Origin: Lachnospiraceae bacterium
GTDB lineage: Bacteria; Bacillota; Clostridia; Lachnospirales; Lachnospiraceae
Assembly: GCA_021202715.1 (NCBI GenBank)
Contig: JAJQCL010000175.1
Location: 1,667-13,075 of the forward strand
Reading direction: 5' to 3'
DNA: 11,409 nucleotides
The translations under genes were made by a program, and so were the position numbers. Under the pieces are notes generated by a model. The model was not told the origin of the DNA. It saw only the letters and a list, made by a program, of their open reading frames with translations, and did not search any database. Below are positions 5,966-11,409 of the stretch, one piece after another (the stretch's first letter is position 1; each line of letters begins with the position of its first letter).

Positions 5966-6030
5966 GCAGGGCTGCATAAGGAATTTTTCCGGCTAACGCC
6001 GGATGCAGCCCGCGCAGGCGAGCAGGAGGC
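5964..6030 (+). other. Structured intergenic element, copy B
   Basis: The outer helix is GGGCTGCAT (5969-5977) with ATGCAGCCC (6003-6011), 9 perfect pairs. The inner helix is CCGGC (5989-5993) with GCCGG (5998-6002) around the loop TAAC, directly stacked on the 3' arm. An 11-nt T-rich bulge (5978-5988) lies on the 5' side. GCGC (5964-5967) can pair with 6012-6015 across the bulged A5968. CAGGAG lies at 6023-6028, 11 bases after the start of GCGCAG, exactly as in copy A (232-297). The first four bases also belong to the foot of the glgD terminator. The strand is uncertain and the family is unrecognised. Confidence 0.6.
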
Positions 6031-6048
6031 GTGTAATGGGGGCCGACT

Positions 6049-7335
6049 TCAGTTGCGATCCCGCAGTGCATTCTGCAGCTGCCGTCTCATCCGGCGGATC
6101 TCTCCGGCCGGGATCGGGGAGGCCTCCGCCCCGAAATATTGCCGATCCAGACAGTCTGCCAGACGGGTCAGTGTCTCCCGGCAGTCTGGAAGCAATTCAC
6201 CGGTTCGCTGCAGGAACCGGCGGCTGGTCTCATCTGGCGTCCGTCCGCTTTTTCGCATACGCAGGGCGTGCTCCAGCCAGACCAGCAGGCCGGAGGGCGT
6301 GTCGCGGTGGGTGAGGCAGAACAGGCGGAAACGGAGATTCCGCAGCATGCGAAGAAGGGATTCCTGCAGCTTTCGCCATGGATGCGGAAGTCTTCGCCGC
6401 TGCCCGGATGAATGAGCGGCGGAGGGAAGCGTGATCTTCTGGCGAAACAGGATGAGGAGAAACACGGCGCCGAGAACGAGGATCAGGATCAGGAGCGGGA
6501 TGAGGAGACCGGATCCTGTGTCGGTGACCGCTTCGGTTGTCGCAGAGGCCGCTGTTTCTGCCGGAGGCAGCTCGACGGGAGAGGATTCCTCCGCGGGGAA
6601 CAGGGAGAAGATCCAGGCGAAGAAGCGGTAAATGAGACGGGCAAGGAAATTCAGGATGGAACCAAGGCGGAGCAGGATGGAGTACAGCCAGGCCGTGAGG
6701 TTCTGTACGCCTTTGGATGCAGAGGATGCTCCACGGAAAAACAGAAGACAGAGACCTGCCGCTGCGGCAGGCAGCAGCAGGAGAAGCGCACGGCCGGTGC
6801 GGGCAGAATGATTCTGTCTGGCTGCCCGGGCAGTCCTTTGGCTGGCCAGAGAGAGGAGCGTCAGAGCGGAGCCGACGGCCGGCGGCCAGACGGCAGCACC
6901 CGGGAGGATCCCCGCGGACCAGAGAAGAACCGAGAACACCAGTGTCAGAGCGGAGGTCTCAAAATCGAAGGTCCGGCTCTCCGCAGAGGCAGGATGAATC
7001 AGAAATTCTGCGCCCCGCGCCAGACAGACGCCCCACAGAAGGAGAAGGCAGAGCCATCCCAGAAGCCCCTCCGGAGCCTGCCCGCTTTTCCATGTGAGAA
7101 GAATCTGGGTCAGAAGGGCGGCGGGGATGACGGCCAGAGCAGCTTTCGGCTGCCGGAGACCGTGAAGAAAAACGGCCTGAAGCGCATAGCAGACCAGGAG
7201 AACGCCCCACCAGAGGAGCAGCCCCCGACTGTCTGCCCGGTCGGCCAGGTCTGTATTCAGCAAAATGTACAACGTGTGAAGGGCAGCGGCATTTCCCAGA
7301 AGAGATGCCGCATCCCGCAGATAAGGGTGTCTCAT
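6049..7335 (-). CDS. Multi-pass membrane protein with DUF4129-like C-terminal tail
   Basis: The 428-residue protein is the third gene of the MoxR operon. About six to seven hydrophobic segments fill residues 10-235, for example RGLLLWWGVLLVCYALQAVF and RALLLLLPAAAAGLCLLFF. A Ser/Thr/Glu/Pro-rich linker follows (about 247-272), then one long membrane segment (LLIPLLILILVLGAVFLLILF). The basic C-terminal tail of about 130 residues contains RKSGRTPDETSRRFL and LADCLDRQYFGAEA, which resemble DUF4129. In many relatives this third gene carries a transglutaminase core between the membrane part and DUF4129. I see no Cys-His-Asp transglutaminase motif here. The start at ATG 7335 is supported by AAGGAGG 6 bases upstream and a four-base ATGA overlap with the DUF58 gene. 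The role is probably as the membrane partner of a MoxR/DUF58 system in envelope assembly or stress. The function is not established. Confidence 0.75.
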   Translation of the reverse strand: MRHPYLRDAASLLGNAAALHTLYILLNTDLADRADSRGLLLWWGVLLVCYALQAVFLHGLRQPKAALAVIPAALLTQILLTWKSGQAPEGLLGWLCLLLLWGVCLARGAEFLIHPASAESRTFDFETSALTLVFSVLLWSAGILPGAAVWPPAVGSALTLLSLASQRTARAARQNHSARTGRALLLLLPAAAAGLCLLFFRGASSASKGVQNLTAWLYSILLRLGSILNFLARLIYRFFAWIFSLFPAEESSPVELPPAETAASATTEAVTDTGSGLLIPLLILILVLGAVFLLILFRQKITLPSAAHSSGQRRRLPHPWRKLQESLLRMLRNLRFRLFCLTHRDTPSGLLVWLEHALRMRKSGRTPDETSRRFLQRTGELLPDCRETLTRLADCLDRQYFGAEASPIPAGEIRRMRRQLQNALRDRN

Positions 7336-8657
7336 GGGCGGCCTCCTTTCCGCAATGCGTCCAGGGGAAGGGTGGAGAAACCGGTTCGCGCCGCAAGCTC
7401 CCAGTCTCTGGCGCAGACCAGATGGACCTGCGCGGGACGCAGCCGGGCCAGCAGATTCGCGGGAAGGCTGCGTCCGCTGCGGGTAATGAGCCAGGCCGAT
7501 CCTTCCGTGGGGACCACATCCTCAGGAAAGATCGAGGGGAGGAAGGGGGAATCCTCCGGTTTCTTTTTTTCTTCAGAGACAGGAGTCTCCGCACAGTCGT
7601 AGCCAGCCAGATGAAAGAGCAGATCAGAAACGCCATCTGCGGGTCCTGCCGTCAGGGTCATAGCCCGGAATCGACGGGAGCGGGGCAGGCTCAGGGAGAG
7701 AGTCATTTGCCGGTCAGAGAGTCCGATCAGGAGAGAAGCCAGGATCTCCAGTGCCTCTTCCAGCAGCGCCGCATTTTCATCAGGAGCGACGGTGCCTTCT
7801 TCTCCGGAAAGAGAGCTTTCGGATGCAGGGCGTTTGACCGTGCAGAAGGACTCTCCGTCCAAAATAAAGCGGATGGCGCGGGGGCGGATCGTCTCGTAGA
7901 GATTGACGGGGAGCCCCTGTTCCCGGGCGGCCATACGCCAGTTGATGGCCTTCCAGTTGTCGCCGGGCATATATTCACGATTTCCGCGCAGAACGGTGTT
8001 GTCCTCCAGAAATCCATGCCGACCGGTGTCGCAGTCCCACTGGTTGGTGAGGAAGGGGGAGAGATCCACCTCAACAGGCCGCGGGTAGACGGCCAGTGTG
8101 GGCATCTGTCCGGCAGGAAGGCTCTGCTCCCGCTGGACGAGACCGAAGCCATCCCCGGAGCAGGCGGCGAGATGCTCAATGCGGTAAATCCCCCGGTGCA
8201 GGCCCTGCCAGCGGCTCTCCAGAGTCAGACTCTGGTAGCTTCCCACGAAAGAGAAGGTCTGCCGGAGGGAGGCGGGGGCCTCCGAAGCGGCGCCTGCCTC
8301 GTGGTAGCGTTCGAAAGCGGGATCCGGTTGAAAACAGTCTGTTTCCGGACCATTCTGGGTCAGATCCAGCCAGAGCAGCGGCAGCAGTTTCTCGTTGGTC
8401 AGTGTATAAGAAAGAGAGAGCGTTTGTCCCGGAAAGATATGGGGCTGCGGGCAGCTTACCGTCAGTGACACATGCCGGATGGCCTGCTCGCCCCAGAAGC
8501 GCAGGACCAGACCCAGGATCAGAAATCCGAGAAAGAGCGCAGCCGCGGGCAGAAGGGAGAACTGGAGACAGAGAAGGACGCCGACCGCCCACGCGGCCAG
8601 AGCGCCTCCAGACACCAGCAGGCTGGTGCCGTTTCCTGCCTGTGCTTTATGCTCCAT
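7332..8657 (-). CDS. DUF58 domain protein of the MoxR operon
   Basis: The 441-residue protein has a membrane hairpin at about residues 13-55 and an extracytoplasmic-like beta-rich stretch or second domain (about 60-200). The DUF58 core follows, with its hallmark REYMPGDNWKAINW (227-240) and the conserved LRGNREY lead-in. DUF58 proteins accompany MoxR AAA+ ATPases and may present substrates or form a von Willebrand factor A-like fold. No metal-binding MIDAS DxSxS motif is evident: the matching strand reads FILDGES. The C-terminal 170 residues are less conserved. The start at ATG 8657 has GGGGAGGAA just upstream, encoded within the last codons of moxR, and it overlaps that gene by 11 bases. The stop overlaps the next gene as ATGA. 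Tight coupling suggests a stoichiometric complex. The molecular function is unknown. Confidence 0.88.
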   Translation of the reverse strand: MEHKAQAGNGTSLLVSGGALAAWAVGVLLCLQFSLLPAAALFLGFLILGLVLRFWGEQAIRHVSLTVSCPQPHIFPGQTLSLSYTLTNEKLLPLLWLDLTQNGPETDCFQPDPAFERYHEAGAASEAPASLRQTFSFVGSYQSLTLESRWQGLHRGIYRIEHLAACSGDGFGLVQREQSLPAGQMPTLAVYPRPVEVDLSPFLTNQWDCDTGRHGFLEDNTVLRGNREYMPGDNWKAINWRMAAREQGLPVNLYETIRPRAIRFILDGESFCTVKRPASESSLSGEEGTVAPDENAALLEEALEILASLLIGLSDRQMTLSLSLPRSRRFRAMTLTAGPADGVSDLLFHLAGYDCAETPVSEEKKKPEDSPFLPSIFPEDVVPTEGSAWLITRSGRSLPANLLARLRPAQVHLVCARDWELAARTGFSTLPLDALRKGGRP

Positions 8658-9609
8658 AAAATTCCTCCCCGTTCCCGTGTGGTACCGGTGTCTCTTTGAT
8701 GATCTGAGCCAGAATGGAAGCGGCGGTGACGCCCTCCAGGCGGGCCTGACCGGTCAGGAGCAGACGATGCGCCAGAACCGGTTCCGCCAGCGCCTGAATA
8801 TCATCGGGAATGACAAAGTCCCGTCCCTCCATCGCAGCCCAGGTCCGGGCCGCGCCAAAGAGTGCCCGTGAAGCCCGCGGGCTGGCGCCCATGCGCAGCT
8901 GCGGGTGATTCCTGGTGGCAGAGACCAGGGTGATCAGGTAATCGGCGACCGCTTCGCTGACATGAATATGTGCCAATTCCTTTTGCGCCTGGATCAGCTC
9001 TTCCGGGGAGGTGACAGGCTGCACTGTGTCGAAAGGAATGCCCTCTCCCAGAGAGAACAGCATCTGCCGTTCTTCCTGCGCAGAAGGATATCCCATGGAC
9101 AGTCGGATCAGGAACCGATCCATCTGGGCCGCCGGCAGAGGGAATGTACTCTCCGACTCCACCGGATTCTGTGTGGCCATGACAACAAAGGGCGCCGGAA
9201 GCGGCGTTGTCTCCCCATCGATGGTCACCTGCCGTTCCTCCATCGCTTCCAGCAGTGCCGACTGGGTTCGCGGTACGGCCCGGTTGATCTCGTCCGCCAG
9301 GAGCATATTGGTGAAGACCGGGCCGGGCAGCCTTTTGAAATTCCCCGTGTTCCGGTCGTAAATACTCATGCCGGTGATGTCAGCGGGGAGCAGATCCGGT
9401 ACAAACTGAATGCGTCGGGATTCGCATCCGGCAGCCAGAGAAAGTGTTTTCACCAGTGTTGTTTTGCCGACGCCCGGCAGATCTTCCAGCAGGATATGTC
9501 CCTGCGCCAGAACCGCCATGACGATCAGGCGAATCCGGTCATTTTTTCCGTAAATGATCTTTGCCGTTTCCGCGGTCAGGCGGTCGGCCAGTGCTGCAAT
9601 GTCCGTCAT
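8647..9609 (-). CDS. MoxR-family AAA+ ATPase
   Basis: The 320-residue cytoplasmic ATPase is of normal length for the family. Walker A is LPGVGKTT (44-51). Walker B is NMLLADEINR (D106, E107). Sensor 1 is ATQNPVE (N148). An arginine-finger region is QMDRF (R165). Sensor 2 is GASPRAS (R245). MoxR ATPases act as chaperone-like remodellers for metal insertion or complex assembly, and partner with DUF58 and VWA-type proteins. This gene leads a three-gene operon. The start at ATG 9609 is preceded by AGGAGA at about 10 bases, a little long. The reading MTDIAALADRLTAETAKIIYGKN is typical for the N-terminus. The ribosome binding site of the next gene is embedded in the codons of the final residues GEEFYGA. 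A promoter and a terminator-like hairpin lie upstream. Confidence 0.93.
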   Translation of the reverse strand: MTDIAALADRLTAETAKIIYGKNDRIRLIVMAVLAQGHILLEDLPGVGKTTLVKTLSLAAGCESRRIQFVPDLLPADITGMSIYDRNTGNFKRLPGPVFTNMLLADEINRAVPRTQSALLEAMEERQVTIDGETTPLPAPFVVMATQNPVESESTFPLPAAQMDRFLIRLSMGYPSAQEERQMLFSLGEGIPFDTVQPVTSPEELIQAQKELAHIHVSEAVADYLITLVSATRNHPQLRMGASPRASRALFGAARTWAAMEGRDFVIPDDIQALAEPVLAHRLLLTGQARLEGVTAASILAQIIKETPVPHGNGEEFYGA

Positions 9610-9644
9610 AGAATACCTGTCTCCTGTTCCTTCGCATTTTTAGT

Positions 9645-9682
9645 AAAAAGCGGGGGCAAAAGGAAAATGACCTTTTGCCCCC
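9645..9682 (-). terminator. Intrinsic terminator after the purine permease, inside the moxR leader
   Basis: GGGGGCAAAAGG (9652-9663) and CCTTTTGCCCCC (9671-9682) form a perfect 12-bp stem with a 7-base loop. On the - strand it is followed by GC and a T5 run (9649-9645), so it terminates - strand transcription. It suits the end of the permease gene (stop at 9740). However, it also lies downstream of the likely moxR promoter at 9700-9728, so moxR transcripts must pass it. Confidence 0.8.
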
Positions 9683-9699
9683 ATCGTCATACACAGGGT

Positions 9700-9728
9700 A
9701 GTATAGCGCGGAATCTTACCAAAATCAA
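9700..9728 (-). promoter_or_regulatory. Likely promoter of the moxR operon
   Basis: On the - strand the -35 is TTGATT (9723-9728), the spacer is 17 bases, and the -10 is TATACT (9700-9705). It begins 11 bases after the permease stop. Transcription would start near 9693, giving an 84-base leader that includes the terminator hairpin at 9652-9682. No better promoter is seen in the 35 bases between that hairpin and the moxR start. Confidence 0.55.
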
Positions 9729-9739
9729 GAATGGAATGT

Positions 9740-11101
9740 TTACAGGAAAATATATTTCAGTATAAAAAGTACCGTCAGCACATACATTAAAGGTGTCACC
9801 TTTTTGGCTTTCCCAGTGGCCACATTCAGAATCACATAGGAAATGATGCCCAGGCAGATGCCCTCGGAAATGCTGTAAAACAGGGGCATGGCGATGATGC
9901 ACAGATAAGTGGGGATCGCATCCGCCAGGCTGTTGTCGTCAAAGTGGATATCGGTAACGGAGCTGAACATCAGGAAGCCGACCATGATCAGTGCGGGCGC
10001 CGTGGCGAACGAAGGGATCGCGGTGAAGATCGGCGCGAACAGCGAGGCGACCAGGAACAGGATGGCGGTGACCAGCGCTGTCAGACCTGTGCGGCCTCCT
10101 ACGGCCACGCCGGAAGCAGACTCCACAAAGGTCGTGGTGGTGGAAGTGCCGAGAACGGCGCCGGCGCTGGTGGCGATGGCGTCAGAAAGCAGAGCCGGTT
10201 TGATCTCCGCCAGACGGCCGTCCTCATCCAGGCGTCCGGCCTTAGCGCTGACACCGATCAGAGTTCCCAGAGTATCGAAGATATCCACAAACAGGAAGGA
10301 AAGCACCACGACCAGGAAGTTGACGATGCCGACCGCGGACATATCTACGTGGAAGCACTGCCCGAAGGTTTCTCCCAGTTTGCTGTAGTCGGTGATCCCC
10401 AGGGTCGGGAACAGGCTGTAATAACCGGCTTCGACATCGACCGTGTAGAGGCCCGTTACCTGGCAGAGCATGCCGAGGATCCAGGTGATGATGATGCCCA
10501 GAAGGATGGCGCCTTTTACATGACGGGTATAGAGGATGGCTGTGATAAACAGACCAATGACAGCCAGCAGGGCACAGAGTCCGGCCGTATGGAAATCTTC
10601 CGTGAAGCTGGTGAGAGTCACCAGTGTGGAAGAATCCACGGAGAGCCCGGCATTCTGCAGGCCGATAAAGGCAATGAACAGGCCGATTCCTACGGAGACT
10701 CCCTTCTTCAGATTCATGGGGATGGCATTGAAAATGGCTTCGCGGATATTTACCAGAGAGAGCAGGATGAAGATCAGCCCTTCCACGAAGACAGCCAGCA
10801 GGGCGACCTGCCAGGAATATCCGTATCCAAGGACCACCGTGTAGGCCAGATACGCGTTCAGTCCCATCCCGGCCGACAGGGCGAAGGGCAGATTTGCCAG
10901 AAGCGCCATGCAGAGGGTTCCCAGGAAGGAAGCCAGAGCCGTGGCGATGAGAACGGCCGTGGTGTCCATACCGGCGTCCCCCAGCAGGCTGGGATTGACG
11001 GCCAGGATATAGGCCATTGTCATGAAGGTCGTGATGCCGGCCATGACTTCCGTTTTCACGTCGGTGCCGTGTTCAGACAGTTTAAAAAATTTTTCCAACA
11101 T
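9740..11101 (-). CDS. AzgA-type adenine/guanine/hypoxanthine permease (NCS2 superfamily)
   Basis: The 453-residue integral membrane transporter imports purine bases by proton symport in the family (PbuG, PbuO, GhxP and AdeP relatives). Diagnostic segments are GITTFMTMAYILAVNP (about 22-37), LSAGMGLNAYLAY, FVDIFDTLGTLIGVSAKAG, and GTSTTTTFVESASGVAVGGRTG with its Thr-rich loop. About 12 or more hydrophobic segments follow the UraA-type fold. The start at ATG 11101 (MLEKFFKLSEHGTDVKTE) has GAAAGGA 8 bases upstream. An in-frame GTG at 11200 would add 33 very basic residues unlike the family. The length is normal. It is transcribed alone, ending at the terminator 9645-9682. The exact base preference cannot be read from sequence. 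I see no purine riboswitch core in its leader. Confidence 0.93.
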   Translation of the reverse strand: MLEKFFKLSEHGTDVKTEVMAGITTFMTMAYILAVNPSLLGDAGMDTTAVLIATALASFLGTLCMALLANLPFALSAGMGLNAYLAYTVVLGYGYSWQVALLAVFVEGLIFILLSLVNIREAIFNAIPMNLKKGVSVGIGLFIAFIGLQNAGLSVDSSTLVTLTSFTEDFHTAGLCALLAVIGLFITAILYTRHVKGAILLGIIITWILGMLCQVTGLYTVDVEAGYYSLFPTLGITDYSKLGETFGQCFHVDMSAVGIVNFLVVVLSFLFVDIFDTLGTLIGVSAKAGRLDEDGRLAEIKPALLSDAIATSAGAVLGTSTTTTFVESASGVAVGGRTGLTALVTAILFLVASLFAPIFTAIPSFATAPALIMVGFLMFSSVTDIHFDDNSLADAIPTYLCIIAMPLFYSISEGICLGIISYVILNVATGKAKKVTPLMYVLTVLFILKYIFL

Positions 11102-11108
11102 TTTTCTC

Positions 11109-11181
11109 GTCCTTTCTGTGTGGGCGGGAGAAGAACAGAGCCATTTCCGCCGCCGAATATAATCGTTTTGTCCTTTCTGTG
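11109..11181 (-). repeat. Duplicated 12-mer carrying the permease ribosome binding site
   Basis: GTCCTTTCTGTG occurs at 11109-11120 and again at 11170-11181 (CACAGAAAGGAC on the - strand). The proximal copy supplies the ribosome binding site of the permease. The distal one sits 61 bases upstream in the leader, with no plausible standard start codon at the right distance. GC-rich segments between them (GGCGG, CCGCC) may pair. Confidence 0.5.
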
Positions 11182-11190
11182 AACGTTGAA

Positions 11191-11219
11191 ACTTTATCAC
11201 AAATGTCGGAGAGAATCAA
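11191..11219 (-). promoter_or_regulatory. Possible promoter of the purine permease
   Basis: On the - strand TTGATT (11214-11219) is followed after 17 bases by TAAAGT (11191-11196). The -10 is weak (4 of 6), and an overlapping GATAAA is an alternative. The leader to the ATG at 11101 would be about 83 bases. Confidence 0.4.
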
Positions 11220-11352
11220 GGCTATGTTTGCGTTCTGATAAAATGAGAATGACCTGGAGTTGAGAAACGCCGCATATGACTGCAAACATGACAAACAAAA
11301 CGGCAAAAGAGACAATGAAAGACAGAATATTCAAACAATATTTCGAAACAAC
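11220..11352. other. AT-rich spacer with nothing recognised
   Basis: The gene-free interval 11102-11409 holds the permease leader and promoter on the left and the CIRCE promoter on the right. In between I see no plausible gene, no tRNA and no strong hairpin. Composition is clearly more AT-rich than the coding regions. Confidence 0.5.
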
Positions 11353-11381
11353 TTGAGAAATTTATTAAATAAAAATAAAAT
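11353..11381 (+). promoter_or_regulatory. Promoter of a heat-shock operon beyond the right edge
   Basis: TTGAGA (11353-11358), 17 bases, then TAAAAT (11376-11381). Transcription would start near 11388, inside the CIRCE element, the classic arrangement for HrcA repression. A TTGACA (11395-11400) within CIRCE could be the -35 of a second promoter whose -10 lies outside the window. Confidence 0.6.
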
Positions 11382-11407
11382 TAGCACTCGCCTCTTGACA
11401 GTGCTAA
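11381..11407 (+). promoter_or_regulatory. CIRCE element, HrcA operator
   Basis: TTAGCACTC (11381-11389), nine bases, CAGTGCTAA (11399-11407). The consensus is TTAGCACTC-N9-GAGTGCTAA, so 17 of 18 conserved bases match, with C in place of G at the first base of the right arm. HrcA binds this site to repress groESL and/or hrcA-grpE-dnaK operons. The promoter orientation points to an operon starting just right of the window. Confidence 0.93.
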
Positions 11408-11409
11408 CA

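Noticed and set aside
4812..6071. 419-codon open frame on the - strand opposite glgD
   Set aside because: It lies fully across glgD, the terminator and copy B, has a His/Ile-rich composition typical of antisense shadow frames, and no family motif or ribosome binding site.
6412..8468. Long + strand open frames opposite the DUF4129-like and DUF58 genes (6412-7602 and 7305-8468)
   Set aside because: Low-complexity Arg/Gly/Glu-rich shadows of GC-rich genes that have good starts, overlaps and recognised domains on the other strand.
9944..11182. 412-codon open frame on the + strand opposite the purine permease
   Set aside because: Its Gly/Asp/Gln/His-rich product is the antisense image of hydrophobic membrane codons. 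The opposite frame is a clear AzgA-type permease.
11102..11200. N-terminal extension of the permease from GTG 11200
   Set aside because: The extra 33 residues are basic and unlike AzgA proteins. ATG 11101 has a good ribosome binding site at 8 bases.
11102..11352. Purine riboswitch ahead of the permease
   Set aside because: I looked for the conserved junction and loop sequences on the - strand and did not find them.

Overview
The window looks like a chromosomal segment of a low-copy, moderately GC-rich Bacillota genome, most likely class Clostridia (a Lachnospiraceae or Oscillospiraceae type gut anaerobe). This is inferred from the glgC-glgD pair with a separate GlgD subunit, strong AGGAGG-type ribosome binding sites, TTG and GTG starts, SbcD/SbcC-like proteins of the YhaO/YhaN kind, an AzgA-type purine permease and a CIRCE heat-shock operator. 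I see no phage, transposase, CRISPR array, tRNA or rRNA.

Layout from left to right. (1) The 3' end of a + strand GH18 glycosidase gene (2-202), ending inside a perfect hairpin. (2) A gene-free convergent spacer (203-379) with a compact structured element (232-297), a 26-nt tandem repeat and a second long hairpin. (3) A - strand pair, 3318 to 380: an SbcD-like nuclease and a short Rad50/SbcC-like ATPase with two membrane segments in the middle. Both start with TTG. (4) A divergent control region (3319-3519) with one promoter per direction and operator-like repeats. (5) + strand glgC-glgD (3520-5891), overlapping by ATGA and closed by a strong terminator. (6) A second copy of the structured element (5964-6030). 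(7) A - strand operon, 9609 to 6049: MoxR ATPase, DUF58 protein and a multi-pass membrane protein with a DUF4129-like tail, all overlapping. (8) A - strand AzgA-type purine permease (11101-9740). (9) At the right edge, a + strand promoter joined to CIRCE, so a chaperone operon (groESL or hrcA-grpE-dnaK) should begin just outside.

How the genes work together: GlgC and GlgD would make ADP-glucose for glycogen. The SbcD/SbcC-like pair would process DNA ends, perhaps at the membrane. MoxR, DUF58 and the DUF4129-like protein form the familiar chaperone-like ATPase cluster of the envelope, here without a transglutaminase domain.

Most genes are ordinary. The least expected signal is non-coding: two elements (232-297 and 5964-6030) differ in sequence but share the same fold, with compensatory changes in both helices, the same bulged A, a continuous 3' strand and an identically spaced CAGGAG. 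Both sit directly after a gene-end hairpin in a convergent spacer. I do not recognise this family.
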